The notes: generated by a model not told the origin, from the sequence alone. A stretch of 64,000 nt of DNA from an uncultured Spirochaetaceae bacterium (GCA_944390015.1 CALXOL010000003.1:97481-161480); one strand, 5' to 3'. Positions 25,547 through 35,184 are shown, counted from the stretch's first letter. Numbers and translations: made by a program.

Positions 25547-26878
25547 TTACCTCACCATACAGGGTTTCTTGTTATCGAACTTCCACCCAGGAATCAGATA
25601 CTGCATACCCTTTGCATCATCACGTGCGCCAAGGCAGTTCTTCTCGAAGATCTCAGCCGCCTTCTCGACCTGAGAGCGGTCAACCTCTATACCAAGTCCT
25701 GGCTTCGTAGGAAGATCTATGCAGCCGTCCTTGATCTGGAGAGGTTCCTTCGTAAGGCGCTCCCTTCCCTCCTGCCAGATCCAGTGCGTGTCGATTCCGT
25801 TCATCTTTCCAGGAATTGCGGCCGCACACTGCACGACCATCGCAAGCGAGATGTCGAAGTGGTTGTTCGAATGGCATCCCCACATGAGACCGAAGTCATT
25901 GCAGAGCTGTCCTACCCTGACCGATCCCTCCATCGTCCAGAAATGCGGGTCTGCAAGTGGGATATCAACGCTGTTGAGCGCGATACAGTGCGCCATCTGA
26001 CGCCAGTCGGTATCGATCATGTTCGTCGCAGTAGGCATTCCAGAGCCTCTCTTGAACTCGGCCATTATCTCACGGCCGGAGAATCCCTCCTCGGCACCGC
26101 ATGGGTCCTCACAGTATGCGAGAACCTTCTTAAGCTCAGGTGCGATTTCAAGTGACTCCTTGAGAGACCAGCACCCGTTAGGATCAAGGTCAACCCTTGC
26201 ATCGGGGAAATCCCTCTTTATCAGCTTTACAGCCTCAAGCTCCTGCCAAGAGGTAAAGACACCACCTTTGAGCTTGAAATCGACAAATCCATATTTCTCA
26301 TGTGTAGCATGGGCAAGCTTCAATATCGCCTCGGGGGTCATCGCCTCCTCGTTCCTAAGGCGGTACCACTCGCAATCGGAGTCGGACTCATCCATGTATG
26401 GAAGATCGGTCTTCCTCCTGTCTCCTATATAAAATAGATATGAGAGGAACTGCACCCTCTCCCTCTGGATTCCGTCCCCCATCAATGCTGCGGCTGGTAC
26501 TCCAAGGAATTTCCCAAGAAGATCAAGACATGGGGCCTCGATTGCGGTAACTACATGAACTCCCGTCCTGAGGTCGAAAGTCTGAAGTCCCCTCACGTCG
26601 TCCTTTATATTGCTGCTAAGCCACGCCCTGACCTTGTTAAGCGTCTGCTTGTAGTCTGCGAGGCTCGTTCCGATTACCAAGTGCTTGACATCTTCCAAAG
26701 CCTTGGCAATCTTCTGCCCTCCAGGGACCTCTCCAACACCTTCAGCTCCTGTGCTGTCGGTAAGGATTACGACGTTTCTTGTGAAATATGGTGCATGGGC
26801 ACCGGAAAGATTCAATTCCATAGAGTCATGGCCGGCAACCATGAATACTTCCATTTTTGTGATTGTAGGACTCATCAT
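25547..26878 (-). CDS. Glucarate dehydratase-related protein (second paralogue)
   Basis: 443 residues from the first of two ATGs (26878/26875) after AAGGAGAGG; the in-frame extension to 26935 has no ribosome site. It keeps the same catalytic set as the neighbour: [60 protein letters not shown]. coli has a similar pair, GudD and GudX. Which stereoisomer this copy prefers (glucarate, idarate or a lactone-derived acid) cannot be told from sequence. First gene of the minus-strand aldarate operon. Confidence 0.9.
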   Translation of the reverse strand: MMSPTITKMEVFMVAGHDSMELNLSGAHAPYFTRNVVILTDSTGAEGVGEVPGGQKIAKALEDVKHLVIGTSLADYKQTLNKVRAWLSSNIKDDVRGLQTFDLRTGVHVVTAIEAPCLDLLGKFLGVPAAALMGDGIQRERVQFLSYLFYIGDRRKTDLPYMDESDSDCEWYRLRNEEAMTPEAILKLAHATHEKYGFVDFKLKGGVFTSWQELEAVKLIKRDFPDARVDLDPNGCWSLKESLEIAPELKKVLAYCEDPCGAEEGFSGREIMAEFKRGSGMPTATNMIDTDWRQMAHCIALNSVDIPLADPHFWTMEGSVRVGQLCNDFGLMWGCHSNNHFDISLAMVVQCAAAIPGKMNGIDTHWIWQEGRERLTKEPLQIKDGCIDLPTKPGLGIEVDRSQVEKAAEIFEKNCLGARDDAKGMQYLIPGWKFDNKKPCMVR

Positions 26879-27381
26879 TCCTCTCCTTTTAGATATGCTT
26901 AAGATGAGTGTAACACTGCTTTTTAGAGAAAACAAGAAAAAATATAGGATTTTTATAAAAAACTTTGATTTTTCAAAACTAATTATATTTTTATAAAAGA
27001 ATTTTTCTCATATATTTGAGCAAAATATTAATTTAAAGAACAAAATATTCGGATTAAGAACTTATAAAGGGAATATTAACCTTGTCTTTCTTCCTATAAA
27101 AAACCAAACATTTGTTGGAGTTTTATATGAAATATTAATTTTATTTCTTATAATATAAATACTTATTAGTTATTTAGCAGTATCACTGTTATTCTGTCAT
27201 TAGACAACAATAAAAGAAAAATCTAAAAATAGTGCAAGTTTTTATCCTAAATTTCTAATATATCTAATCAAATTATATTTTTTTGTTGACATATTATAAA
27301 ACTGGTCTTAAAGTTTTAATCGAACACTAAAACCTAACCCTTGAGCTAACCATTTGTTCTGGGGACTAAAAGGAGATAAAA
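26879..27381. other. Divergent AT-rich regulatory region of the aldarate cluster
   Basis: 503 bases with no ORF, over two-thirds A/T. It separates the minus-strand dehydratase operon from the plus-strand permease operon and must hold both promoters. The plus-strand promoter and operator are listed separately. The minus-strand promoter is not obvious among many TATAAT-like strings. Confidence 0.6.
27286..27333 (+). promoter_or_regulatory. Permease operon promoter with overlapping palindromic operators
   Basis: TTGACA (27286-27291), a 17-base spacer, TAAAGT (27309-27314). Two inverted repeats overlay the -10 and start: AAAACT-N8-AGTTTT (27298-27317) and GTTTTA-N9-TAAAAC (27313-27333). Their place suggests repression, most likely by the IclR-family protein at 31686. 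The ribosome site AAGGAG follows before 27382. Confidence 0.6.
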
Positions 27382-28653
27382 ATGGATCTTTACATCACAT
27401 TGGCTGTTACAATCGGCATGATGGCAATGTTCATCTGGGGTAAGTACGCATATGGACTTATTACAATGACATGCTGTGTCATCCTTGCCGCAACAGGCGT
27501 TCTTCCACTTTCAGGAGCCTTCTCAGGTTTCTGTAATCAGATTGTTGTTCTTATTGCACCGACTCTTGCCCTCAGTGAAGCACTCAAAAGGACAAGCCTC
27601 ATCGGTTCATTCGGAACTCTTCTTGATAGAATGAAGGGAACCCACGGAACACTTCTTATCCTCGCATTCTATGCTGTAGGTATCATCATGGCACAGTTCA
27701 TTCCTACGACAGGAGCTATCGCCATTCTCATCGTATTCCTTGCAACACTTGGAAATACTGGTGATATCACGACAAAGAGAGTCATGATGCCACTGCTTGG
27801 AGTAATGGTTGCCTGGAAGTTCAGAACTCCAATCGGACTTGGTGCTACTACATTCGCCATGGTAAACGGTTTTGCAGGAGATATCCTTGCTCCAGAGTTC
27901 CAGCTTCAGCTTCTCGATCCGTTCCTCTATGCAATCGTTCCTTCCATCTGTCTTACAGTCTACTGTATCTTCTGCTGGAAGCTTATGCCCAAGGATGACA
28001 CGGCTATCGATGAGAGTAAGCTAAAGAAGCAGGCTCAGGTAGAGCTTCTTCCTATGAACAAGCAGTACATCGTATACGGAGTATTCGTAGTTGTCGTAGC
28101 TCTCATGCTTTTCAACATCCTCAACCTCCGCTACCTTGCACCAGCAATCGGAGTCATCATCCTTATCTTCACAGGATGCTTAAAGGTACCAGAGGCTGTT
28201 AAGCCAATGACAAGCGACATGATCTGGATGATCGCAGGTGTTCTTGCTGTTGCAGATGCACTTTCAAAGTCTGGAGCAAGCGAGCTCATTGGATCTGTCC
28301 TCCAGTCAGGACTCGAGCATGTAACAAATCCGTACATCATCTGCTTAATCTTCTCTGCAGTAACGGTTATCATGACGACCTTCCTTTCAAATACAGCTAC
28401 ACAGGCTGTTCTTATCCCTATCGCAGCATCAATCTGCGCAGCCGCAGGATGGGATCCGAGAGGACTTCTGCTCATCATCGGAACATGTAACTATTTTGCT
28501 ATCGGATTCCCTTCAGGTTCCGGAGAGGCTGCAGTTACATTCGCAGCTGCTGGATACAACCCTGTCAAGATTCTGAAATTCACTGGCCCATACCTGCTTA
28601 TCGCTATCGTAAGCTGTGGACTCATGGCCCAGATAATGTACCCACTCTATTGA
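27382..28653 (+). CDS. DASS/SLC13-type anion permease, probably for aldarates
   Basis: 423 residues, about ten to eleven hydrophobic segments. Two pseudo-repeat motifs are visible: FIPTTGAIAILIVFL near residue 115 and FLSNTATQAVLIPIA near residue 340, the latter like the SNT signature of DASS sodium/dicarboxylate carriers. Several unusually constant Gly/Ala-rich helices flank them. First gene of permease > MBL enzyme > galactarate dehydratase, so galactarate and/or glucarate is the inferred substrate. The AAGGAG ribosome site is strong. Confidence 0.82.
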   Translation: MDLYITLAVTIGMMAMFIWGKYAYGLITMTCCVILAATGVLPLSGAFSGFCNQIVVLIAPTLALSEALKRTSLIGSFGTLLDRMKGTHGTLLILAFYAVGIIMAQFIPTTGAIAILIVFLATLGNTGDITTKRVMMPLLGVMVAWKFRTPIGLGATTFAMVNGFAGDILAPEFQLQLLDPFLYAIVPSICLTVYCIFCWKLMPKDDTAIDESKLKKQAQVELLPMNKQYIVYGVFVVVVALMLFNILNLRYLAPAIGVIILIFTGCLKVPEAVKPMTSDMIWMIAGVLAVADALSKSGASELIGSVLQSGLEHVTNPYIICLIFSAVTVIMTTFLSNTATQAVLIPIAASICAAAGWDPRGLLLIIGTCNYFAIGFPSGSGEAAVTFAAAGYNPVKILKFTGPYLLIAIVSCGLMAQIMYPLY

Positions 28654-28680
28654 TAGAGAGTAATTAAAAAGGAGAAAAAA

Positions 28681-29535
28681 ATGGAAAAGAAGATTTATTA
28701 CGCACAGGTAGTGCATCCAAGATTCGGAGATGACAGGAAACACCCATATAAGTATACGGTTCCTGCATTCCGCTATGCTCCACATGTATGGCAAGTCGGA
28801 GGAAACGATGACGTATGCTGCTTCCTTCTTGATTCTGGAGAGGGCCTGATCCTCATTGATACAGGATACACAGAGTCCGTATACCTCACGGTAGACAGGA
28901 TCTGGAGAGCTGGATTCGATCCAGCTGATATCAAGAAGATCCTCCTTACCCACTGGCACTGGGATCACTGCAACGGTGCAGCGATGATTCAGCAGCTTAC
29001 AGGTGGAAAGGCTGAGATCTGGCTGAGCAAGGAGGACGAGGTCCTTCATCAGAAGTGGAAGGATGACACAAGCGAGATGGAGATGATCGACTATGAGGTT
29101 ACGAACTTCTATGACGATAATAAGCCTATCAAGCTTGGACGCTTCACGATTGAGACATTCCTCACACCTGGACACACACCCGGTGTTACATCATTCCGTT
29201 TCACCGATACGGATGAGCAGACGGGAAAGACATATCGCCTTGCCCTCCATGGAGGACTCGGAGTTCCGATGATGCGCCCAGACCTCAGAGAGAGATGGGA
29301 TGTCACGGAAGATATGTGCTACCAGTTCGTATCCGACTGTGAGAAGATGGCAGAATGGCCTATCGATATCGCTCTTCAGAGCCATCTCAACCAGGGTAAC
29401 ATCAAGCCGAACATTCCAGAGGATACGAATGATTACTCAGTCTGGATTGCGGATTACGCATGGAAGGATGTTCTTTTAAACCGTGCTGAAGCGGTAAAGG
29501 CATTCTATCCTGAGAAGTACGGAAAGAAGAATTAA
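28681..29535 (+). CDS. Metallo-beta-lactamase-fold hydrolase
   Basis: 284 residues. The dizinc motif HxHxDH is present as LTHWHWDHCNGA (about residue 98). Upstream is LILIDTGYTESV, downstream TPGHTPGVTSF, and a late His in LQSHLNQGN. This is the glyoxalase II/lactonase branch of the superfamily. It lies 27 bases after the permease gene with a strong GGAG site. A lactonase opening aldarolactones is a reasonable guess from context, because aldarates form 1,4-lactones, but nothing in the sequence proves it. Confidence 0.82.
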   Translation: MEKKIYYAQVVHPRFGDDRKHPYKYTVPAFRYAPHVWQVGGNDDVCCFLLDSGEGLILIDTGYTESVYLTVDRIWRAGFDPADIKKILLTHWHWDHCNGAAMIQQLTGGKAEIWLSKEDEVLHQKWKDDTSEMEMIDYEVTNFYDDNKPIKLGRFTIETFLTPGHTPGVTSFRFTDTDEQTGKTYRLALHGGLGVPMMRPDLRERWDVTEDMCYQFVSDCEKMAEWPIDIALQSHLNQGNIKPNIPEDTNDYSVWIADYAWKDVLLNRAEAVKAFYPEKYGKKN

Positions 29536-29556
29536 CACATATTCCTCATAACCCTC

Positions 29557-29590
29557 GGGATCGGACTATTACGGTCCGGTCCCTTTGCTT
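29557..29590 (+). terminator. Hairpin between MBL gene and garD
   Basis: GGGATCGGAC (29557-29566) pairs with GTCCGGTCCC (29574-29583), with one G-T wobble, followed by a T-rich TTTGCTTT. It probably ends or attenuates the upstream transcript; garD then has its own TATAAT. Confidence 0.65.
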
Positions 29591-29603
29591 TATAATAAAA
29601 ACC

Positions 29604-31121
29604 ATGGATAACAACAGATTAACGATTAAGATTAATGATAAGGATAATGTAGCGGTCGCAATAAGGGATCTTGAGAAGGGAACTGATATCGGAGACGGCA
29701 TCATTACGCAGGACTTCATCCCCCAGGCTCATAAGATAGCACTGAAAACCATAGAAAAGGATGAGAGCGTCATCCGTTACGGAGTCTGCCTCGGCTATGC
29801 GAAAGAGAGGATTGAAAAGGGATCCTGGATAAACGAGCACATGCTCAATCTCCCGAAGAGCCCGTCTCTTGATGAGCTTGAATGGGGAGTGAATATCGTA
29901 AAGGATCTGCCTGAACCTACGAGAAAGACATGGCTAGGCTATAAGAACGAAAACGGGCCGGCGGGAACGAGAAACCTTCTTGGAATCGTTACTACGGTAC
30001 AATGTGCAGCGGGTGTACTCAAGGTCGCAGTAGATGAGATAAAGAAGACTCTTCTTCCCAAATATCCTAATGTCGAGGATGTTGTGGCGATAACCCATCC
30101 ATATGGATGCGGTGTCGCAATCAACGCCCCTATGGCAGTCATCCCGATAAGAGCGATTACAAATCTTATAAAGCACCCTAACTTCGGTGGCGAAGTTATG
30201 GTCGTAGGCCTTGGATGCGAGAAGCTCACATACGACAGGGTTCTTCCTCAGAAGCTTATCAACGAAGAGAACGTGCTGACCCTCCAGGACTATGAGGGCA
30301 GGGATAAGATGATCCAGGCTATCCTTGACATGGCGGAAAAAAAGCTCATGAAACTAAATAAGAGGAAAAGAGAGGAACTTCCCCTCTCTGATCTTCTTAT
30401 CGGAATGCAGTGCGGCGGATCGGATGCGTTTTCAGGCATCACGGCCAATCCATCTGCGGGATATGCTGCGGACATGCTTGTAAAAGGCGGTGCAACGGTG
30501 CTCTTTTCAGAGGTGACCGAGGTGCGTGACGGAGTGGATCTTCTCGCACATAGATGCGTCTCAAAAGAGGTTTGCGATAAACTTGCCGCAGAGATGAGAT
30601 GGTATGACAATTACCTTGCCGATGGAGGCGTTGACAGGGATGCCAACCCTACCCCGGGCAATAAGAAGGGAGGACTTGCGAACATTGTTGAGAAGGCCAT
30701 GGGCTCTATTGCAAAAAGTGGGACAAGCCCCATAGTGGAGGTGCTCTCACCTGCTGAGAAGCCAACGAAGAAAGGCCTGATCTTTGCGGCAACCCCTGCA
30801 AGCGATATCGTATGCGGACCGTGCCAGGTTGCAAGCGGAATAGGACTGCAGGTATTCATGACAGGGCGAGGAACACCTTACGGTCTTGAGGTTGCTCCCG
30901 TAATCAAGGTATCAAGCCGTAATGAGCTCAAGGAGCACTGGTTCGACCTCATAGACATCTCCGCAGGAGACGTGGCAATCGGAAAGAAGACGATAGCTGA
31001 GGTCGGAGAGGAGATCTTCAACTTCATCCTCGATGTCGCAAGCGGAATTAGAAAACCGTATAGTGACATCTACGGCTTCCATAACGATATGTGCATATTC
31101 AATCCCGCACCTATCACATGA
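29604..31121 (+). CDS. garD: Galactarate dehydratase (UxaA family)
   Basis: 505 residues, full length for GarD. An N-terminal SAF domain (DNVAVAIRDLEKGTDIG) is followed by the UxaA core with GPAGTRNLLGIVTTVQC, HPYGCGVAINAP, VGLGCEKL, GMQCGGSDAFSGITANPSAG, GNKKGGLANIVEKA and TGRGTPYG. The whole length reads like E. coli GarD. It dehydrates galactarate (meso) to 5-keto-4-deoxyglucarate, the same intermediate that GudD makes. The ATG has no Shine-Dalgarno sequence; TATAAT lies 7 bases upstream, suggesting leaderless expression. Confidence 0.95.
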   Translation: MDNNRLTIKINDKDNVAVAIRDLEKGTDIGDGIITQDFIPQAHKIALKTIEKDESVIRYGVCLGYAKERIEKGSWINEHMLNLPKSPSLDELEWGVNIVKDLPEPTRKTWLGYKNENGPAGTRNLLGIVTTVQCAAGVLKVAVDEIKKTLLPKYPNVEDVVAITHPYGCGVAINAPMAVIPIRAITNLIKHPNFGGEVMVVGLGCEKLTYDRVLPQKLINEENVLTLQDYEGRDKMIQAILDMAEKKLMKLNKRKREELPLSDLLIGMQCGGSDAFSGITANPSAGYAADMLVKGGATVLFSEVTEVRDGVDLLAHRCVSKEVCDKLAAEMRWYDNYLADGGVDRDANPTPGNKKGGLANIVEKAMGSIAKSGTSPIVEVLSPAEKPTKKGLIFAATPASDIVCGPCQVASGIGLQVFMTGRGTPYGLEVAPVIKVSSRNELKEHWFDLIDISAGDVAIGKKTIAEVGEEIFNFILDVASGIRKPYSDIYGFHNDMCIFNPAPIT

Positions 31122-31127
31122 TCAAGC

Positions 31128-31158
31128 AGAGCGGCGTGATTCTGCCGCTCTTTCTTAT
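31128..31158 (+). terminator. Terminator after garD
   Basis: AGAGCGGC (31128-31135) and GCCGCTCT (31144-31151) enclose an eight-base loop, followed by a short T-rich run. It precedes the GyrI-like gene. Confidence 0.75.
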
Positions 31159-31170
31159 TTAGAAGGAAAA

Positions 31171-31674
31171 ATGGAACATAGGATAATCCACAGAAAAGAT
31201 TTCTACATAGTGGGATTGAAAAAGAGGATCGCTCTTATCTTTGAAGGAGAAAACCATCAGATTGACTCTCTATATGAGGCTTTGAATGAGGAAAAGAAGG
31301 AAAAACTTCTTGCACTCAATGATGTCGAGCCTAAGGGAATTCTGAATGTATCTGCGAATTTCTCAGATAGGACAAAGGAAAACAGCGAGCTAGATCAGTA
31401 CCTGGGCGTTGCCTCCAGCAATGAAGGTTCAGATGTTTTTTCATCACTGCACATAGAGGAGTCCGACTGGGCCATATTCCCATCGCAGGGGAAATATCCA
31501 GAGACAGCCCAAAACACATGGGCGAGAATCTACGCAGAGTGGCTGCCCTCCTCTTACTATGAGCTTACAGGGGGTGCTGAGATTCTTTGGACCGAGAATG
31601 GGGACAAAACAAAGCTGGACTATAAAAGTGAGATCTGGATACCGGTCAGGAAAAAAGAAAAAGAGCGCTTTTAA
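31171..31674 (+). CDS. GyrI-like small-molecule-binding protein
   Basis: 167 residues from the ATG at 31171 (AGAAGGA site), not the longer frame from 31033 that overlaps garD. The sequence fits a stand-alone GyrI/AraC effector-binding (SOUL-like) domain: HRKDFYIVGLKKR at the start, SDWAIFPSQGKYP in the middle, and AEWLPSSYYELTGGAEI with EIWIPVRKK at the end. Such domains bind small molecules or drugs. In this cluster it may sense or sequester a pathway compound; that is inference. Confidence 0.75.
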   Translation: MEHRIIHRKDFYIVGLKKRIALIFEGENHQIDSLYEALNEEKKEKLLALNDVEPKGILNVSANFSDRTKENSELDQYLGVASSNEGSDVFSSLHIEESDWAIFPSQGKYPETAQNTWARIYAEWLPSSYYELTGGAEILWTENGDKTKLDYKSEIWIPVRKKEKERF

Positions 31675-31678
31675 GCGC
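31651..31678 (-). terminator. Terminator after iclR-type gene
   Basis: Minus strand: palindrome GCGCTTAAAAGCGC (31678-31665) followed by a long T-rich tract (31662-31651). It overlaps the 3' end of the convergent GyrI-like gene. Confidence 0.75.
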
Positions 31679-31685
31679 CCCTTAT

Positions 31686-32468
31686 TCATACTGCGTAATA
31701 ACCTAGCATGCTCGATATCCTGTTTGCCATCTCCTTGAGCTTTGGAATCGTTCCTTCAATCTCCTCTTCGGTCATGTTCGGCTCCAGGGCGCTGGCGCTG
31801 ATGGCGGCAACGATCTTTCCTTCCCTGTTCATGATAGGGACTGCCGAGCAGTTATCTCCTGAGATGTACTCGTTCCTGTCCCTTCCAACGCCCTCCTGAC
31901 GGACTTTATCGAGTTCTTTCATCAGCTCGCTTTTATCAACGATGGTCTTAGGTGTGAAGGCCTTAAGCCCTCCTGCCCCGCTAATCATCTCATCAATTTC
32001 GGCCTCGCTCATCTGCGAGCATAGTACTTTTCCAAGCCCCGTACAGTAAAATGGAATGACACGCCCAGGTGTGAAGTAAGTACGGGGAAGGGATTGCCCG
32101 TCGATCCTGTCGATGATAAGGATCTCAGTTCCGTTACGCATGCCCATGTTGACGTTGGCTTTCTGGAAATTAGCCCATAAGAGCTCCAGATAGGGCATCG
32201 TGAACTTACGTATCTCCAAGGACTGCAACGCCGTACGTGAGAGTCCCAGGCATTTAAGGGAGAGGGAGAATAGACCGGTCTTTGAGTTCTTCTCGAAGTA
32301 TCCGGCATTCTGGATGCTCGAAAGAAGCCTGAAAGCCATGTTGCTGTTCACATCAAGCTCATCACATACATCCTGTATCGATATCGGGCTCTGCTGCTTG
32401 CATGCAAGATCTAGTATCTTAAAACACCTCTCAACGACTTTTATATTATATTTTTCATTATCATTCAT
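31686..32468 (-). CDS. IclR-family transcriptional regulator
   Basis: 260 residues. The N-terminal winged HTH (ISIQDVCDELDVNSNMAFRLL) and the C-terminal effector domain (FYCTGLGKVLCSQM, EYISGDNCSAVPIMNREGKI, ISASAL) match the IclR/KdgR family, which commonly controls sugar-acid catabolism. It closes the aldarate cluster, convergent with the GyrI-like gene. Likely targets are the 27298-27333 palindromes and its own promoter. The ribosome site is poor (AGGA at long spacing). Confidence 0.92.
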   Translation of the reverse strand: MNDNEKYNIKVVERCFKILDLACKQQSPISIQDVCDELDVNSNMAFRLLSSIQNAGYFEKNSKTGLFSLSLKCLGLSRTALQSLEIRKFTMPYLELLWANFQKANVNMGMRNGTEILIIDRIDGQSLPRTYFTPGRVIPFYCTGLGKVLCSQMSEAEIDEMISGAGGLKAFTPKTIVDKSELMKELDKVRQEGVGRDRNEYISGDNCSAVPIMNREGKIVAAISASALEPNMTEEEIEGTIPKLKEMANRISSMLGYYAV

Positions 32469-32491
32469 CGTGTTACATCCTAAAAATATAT

Positions 32492-32514
32492 TGCCTTTAT
32501 AAAAGTATAAGGCA
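32492..32514. promoter_or_regulatory. Inverted repeat upstream of the iclR-type gene
   Basis: TGCCTTTAT and ATAAGGCA form near-perfect arms around AAAAG, 24 bases before the regulator's start codon. Possible autoregulatory operator; its half-sites differ from those at the permease promoter. Confidence 0.4.
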
Positions 32515-32658
32515 TTTAGAGAAAAACATCAAAAAGATTTTACTAAAATTTTGATAAAATATAATAAGTCTTATCAATAATTATTTTCAATTACCTCTTT
32601 TTTTATTTACCTATTTCCTTTAATATCATTTTGAAATCAATGCAATTCAGGAAAGTAC

Positions 32659-35175
32659 ATGACAGTAATCAAAAGAGACGGTAGAGCGGAAAATTATGAT
32701 AGTCAGAAGATCAGCAATGCAATTAGAAAGGCATTCCTGGCATCAGAAGAGAGAATTGATGATGATAAGATTAATGAACTAGTAAAAAATGTAGAGAAGA
32801 TGATCTCATCTCTTGAGCATCCCGAGGTAGAGTTCATCCAAGATAAGGTCGAAGAGGCGCTCATGGATGCGGGATTCTTTAAAACCGCGAAACGCTACAT
32901 ACTCTTCAGGGAGCAGAGAAGTCAGCTCAGAGAAGAAAGGAGGAGTCTTCTAGACCACCTTAAAGAGGAAGCTATTGAGCCGATTCTCTTGAAGATCCAG
33001 AGCCAGTTCGACTCGAAGGAATACTCCCTCAAGATCCTCGAAAACAAGTTCCTCTCTTTCTTTAAGGAGGGAATGAGCGATAGCGAGAAGCTAGATGCGC
33101 TTACAAAGGCCGCTGTGGAACTTACAAAACCCGAGACACCGAAATGGGAGATAATAGGTGCAAGATTCCTCAGCTACAGTTTTAAAAAGAAGATGAGAAA
33201 AAGCCTTGAGAAGAGGAAGATTGAGACCTTTTCCCAGAAGGTTGAATACCTGGCAGAAGAAGGCCTTTACGGTCAATATATCCTGAAGGGATACTCGAAA
33301 GCGGAGCTTGACGAGGCCGCATCCTTCATCGTGGATGAGAGGGAGGATCTTTTCACATACTCGGGTCTTGAGCTCTTATTGAAAAGATACGTCATTAAAA
33401 GCCACTCGGGAGAGCCTCTGGAGACGGCGGAGGAGATGTTCCTCGGAATCGCACTGCATCTTGCAATCAATGAGAAGAACGACAGGATGGGCTTTGTCAG
33501 AAAATTCTATGACATGCTATCGCTTCTTCAGGTGACGATGGCCACCCCTACTCTCTCTAATGCCCGTAAGCCGTACCACCAGCTCTCATCATGCTTCATA
33601 GATACGGTCCCTGACAGCCTGAATGGAATCTACAGGAGCCTGGACAATTTCGCAAAGGTCTCCAAATTCGGTGGCGGCATGGGGCTGTATTTCGGAAAAG
33701 TCAGAGCAAACGGATCCGCAATCAGGGGATTTGAAGGGGCGGCAGGAGGAATAATCCGCTGGATCCGCCTGGTTAACGACACGGCCGTTGCCGTGGACCA
33801 GCTCGGAGTCAGAAGCGGAGCTGTTGCCGTATATCTTGACGTATGGCATCGCGATCTTCCAGAGTTTCTAAACCTGAGGACAAACAACGGGGATGACAGG
33901 ATGAAAGCCCATGACGTCTTTCCTGCCGTATGCTATCCAGATTATTTCTGGCGCCTGGCAAAAGAGAATCTGGACGCACCATGGTACATGATGTGTCCGC
34001 ATGAGATACTCAGTATAAAAGGATATGCGCTTGAGGATTACTGGGGCTCAGAATGGGAGAAAAGATACCTTGAATGCGTCAGCGATGCGAGAATCCGAAA
34101 AAGGGTTATGAGCGTAAAGGACATAGTACGACTGATCCTTAAAAGCGCTGTGGAGACGGGAACACCGTTCGCATTCAACAGGGATACAGTAAACAGGGCA
34201 AACCCGAACAAGCATGTAGGTATGATCTACTCTTCAAACCTCTGTACCGAGATTGCCCAGAACATGTCCCCGATCGAGGAGCTCTCCATCGAGATGAAGA
34301 GTGAGGACGGGGATCCCATCGTCGTCACTAAAACCAGACCTGGGGATTTCGTAGTATGCAATCTCGCATCCCTCTCACTTGGCAACATCGATGTAAGGGA
34401 TAAGGAAAAACTCTGCTCCATCGTAAAGACCGCAGTCAGGGCGCTGGACAATGTAATCGATCTGAACTTCTATCCTCTTGAGTATGCAAAATACACGAAC
34501 AGACGATACAGGTCTATAGGACTCGGAGTCTCGGGCTATCATCATATGCTGGCAAAGAACAAGATTAAATGGGAGAGCCAGGAGCATCTTGACTTCGTAG
34601 ACGACCTATTCGAGACGATAAACTTCGCAGCGATCGAAGAGTCATCTGAGCTGGCGAAAGAGAAAGGCTCTTATGAGTTCTTCCATGGTTCAGACTGGGA
34701 GAGCGGCGAGTATTTCAGGCTAAGAGGATATGAGAGCAAAGAATGGAAAGAGCTTGAGCTCAAAGTGAGAGAAAACGGCATGAGAAACGCATACCTGCTT
34801 GCAATCGCACCTACGAGCAGCACGAGTATCATCGCAGGAACGAGCGCAGGAGTCGATCCTGTTATGAAGCGCTTTTTCTATGAGGAGAAGAAGGGAGAGA
34901 TGCTTGCCCGCCTTGCCCCATCTCTTGGACCTGAGACATGGTGGTACTATAAGAACGCACATGAGATCGACCAGAGCTGGTCCGTAAAGGCCAGCGGAGT
35001 AAGGCAGCGCCACATTGATCAGGCCCAGTCGATGAACCTTTACATAACAAATGATTACACGATGAAACAGGTGCTCTCGCTCTATCTGCTTGCATGGCAG
35101 GAGGGTGTCAAATGCATCTACTACATCAGAAGCAAGTCACTTGAGGTGGAAGAGTGTGAATCATGCTCATCCTAG
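32659..35175 (+). CDS. nrdA: Ribonucleoside-diphosphate reductase, alpha subunit (class I)
   Basis: 838 residues. An N-terminal ATP-cone (about 1-90, VIKRDGRAENYDSQKISNAI) is the allosteric activity site. The catalytic barrel has QLSSCFIDTVPDSLNGI (first redox Cys), NPNKHVGMIYSSNLCTEIAQN (N-x-C-x-E radical site) and APTSSTSIIAGTSAGVDP. The C-terminal tail ends CESCSS, the mobile Cys pair reduced by thioredoxin or glutaredoxin. It makes deoxynucleotides aerobically with NrdB. It lies 9 bases before nrdB and ends in TAG, showing TAG is a normal stop in this genome. Confidence 0.96.
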   Translation: MTVIKRDGRAENYDSQKISNAIRKAFLASEERIDDDKINELVKNVEKMISSLEHPEVEFIQDKVEEALMDAGFFKTAKRYILFREQRSQLREERRSLLDHLKEEAIEPILLKIQSQFDSKEYSLKILENKFLSFFKEGMSDSEKLDALTKAAVELTKPETPKWEIIGARFLSYSFKKKMRKSLEKRKIETFSQKVEYLAEEGLYGQYILKGYSKAELDEAASFIVDEREDLFTYSGLELLLKRYVIKSHSGEPLETAEEMFLGIALHLAINEKNDRMGFVRKFYDMLSLLQVTMATPTLSNARKPYHQLSSCFIDTVPDSLNGIYRSLDNFAKVSKFGGGMGLYFGKVRANGSAIRGFEGAAGGIIRWIRLVNDTAVAVDQLGVRSGAVAVYLDVWHRDLPEFLNLRTNNGDDRMKAHDVFPAVCYPDYFWRLAKENLDAPWYMMCPHEILSIKGYALEDYWGSEWEKRYLECVSDARIRKRVMSVKDIVRLILKSAVETGTPFAFNRDTVNRANPNKHVGMIYSSNLCTEIAQNMSPIEELSIEMKSEDGDPIVVTKTRPGDFVVCNLASLSLGNIDVRDKEKLCSIVKTAVRALDNVIDLNFYPLEYAKYTNRRYRSIGLGVSGYHHMLAKNKIKWESQEHLDFVDDLFETINFAAIEESSELAKEKGSYEFFHGSDWESGEYFRLRGYESKEWKELELKVRENGMRNAYLLAIAPTSSTSIIAGTSAGVDPVMKRFFYEEKKGEMLARLAPSLGPETWWYYKNAHEIDQSWSVKASGVRQRHIDQAQSMNLYITNDYTMKQVLSLYLLAWQEGVKCIYYIRSKSLEVEECESCSS

Positions 35176-35184
35176 GAGGTAAAA

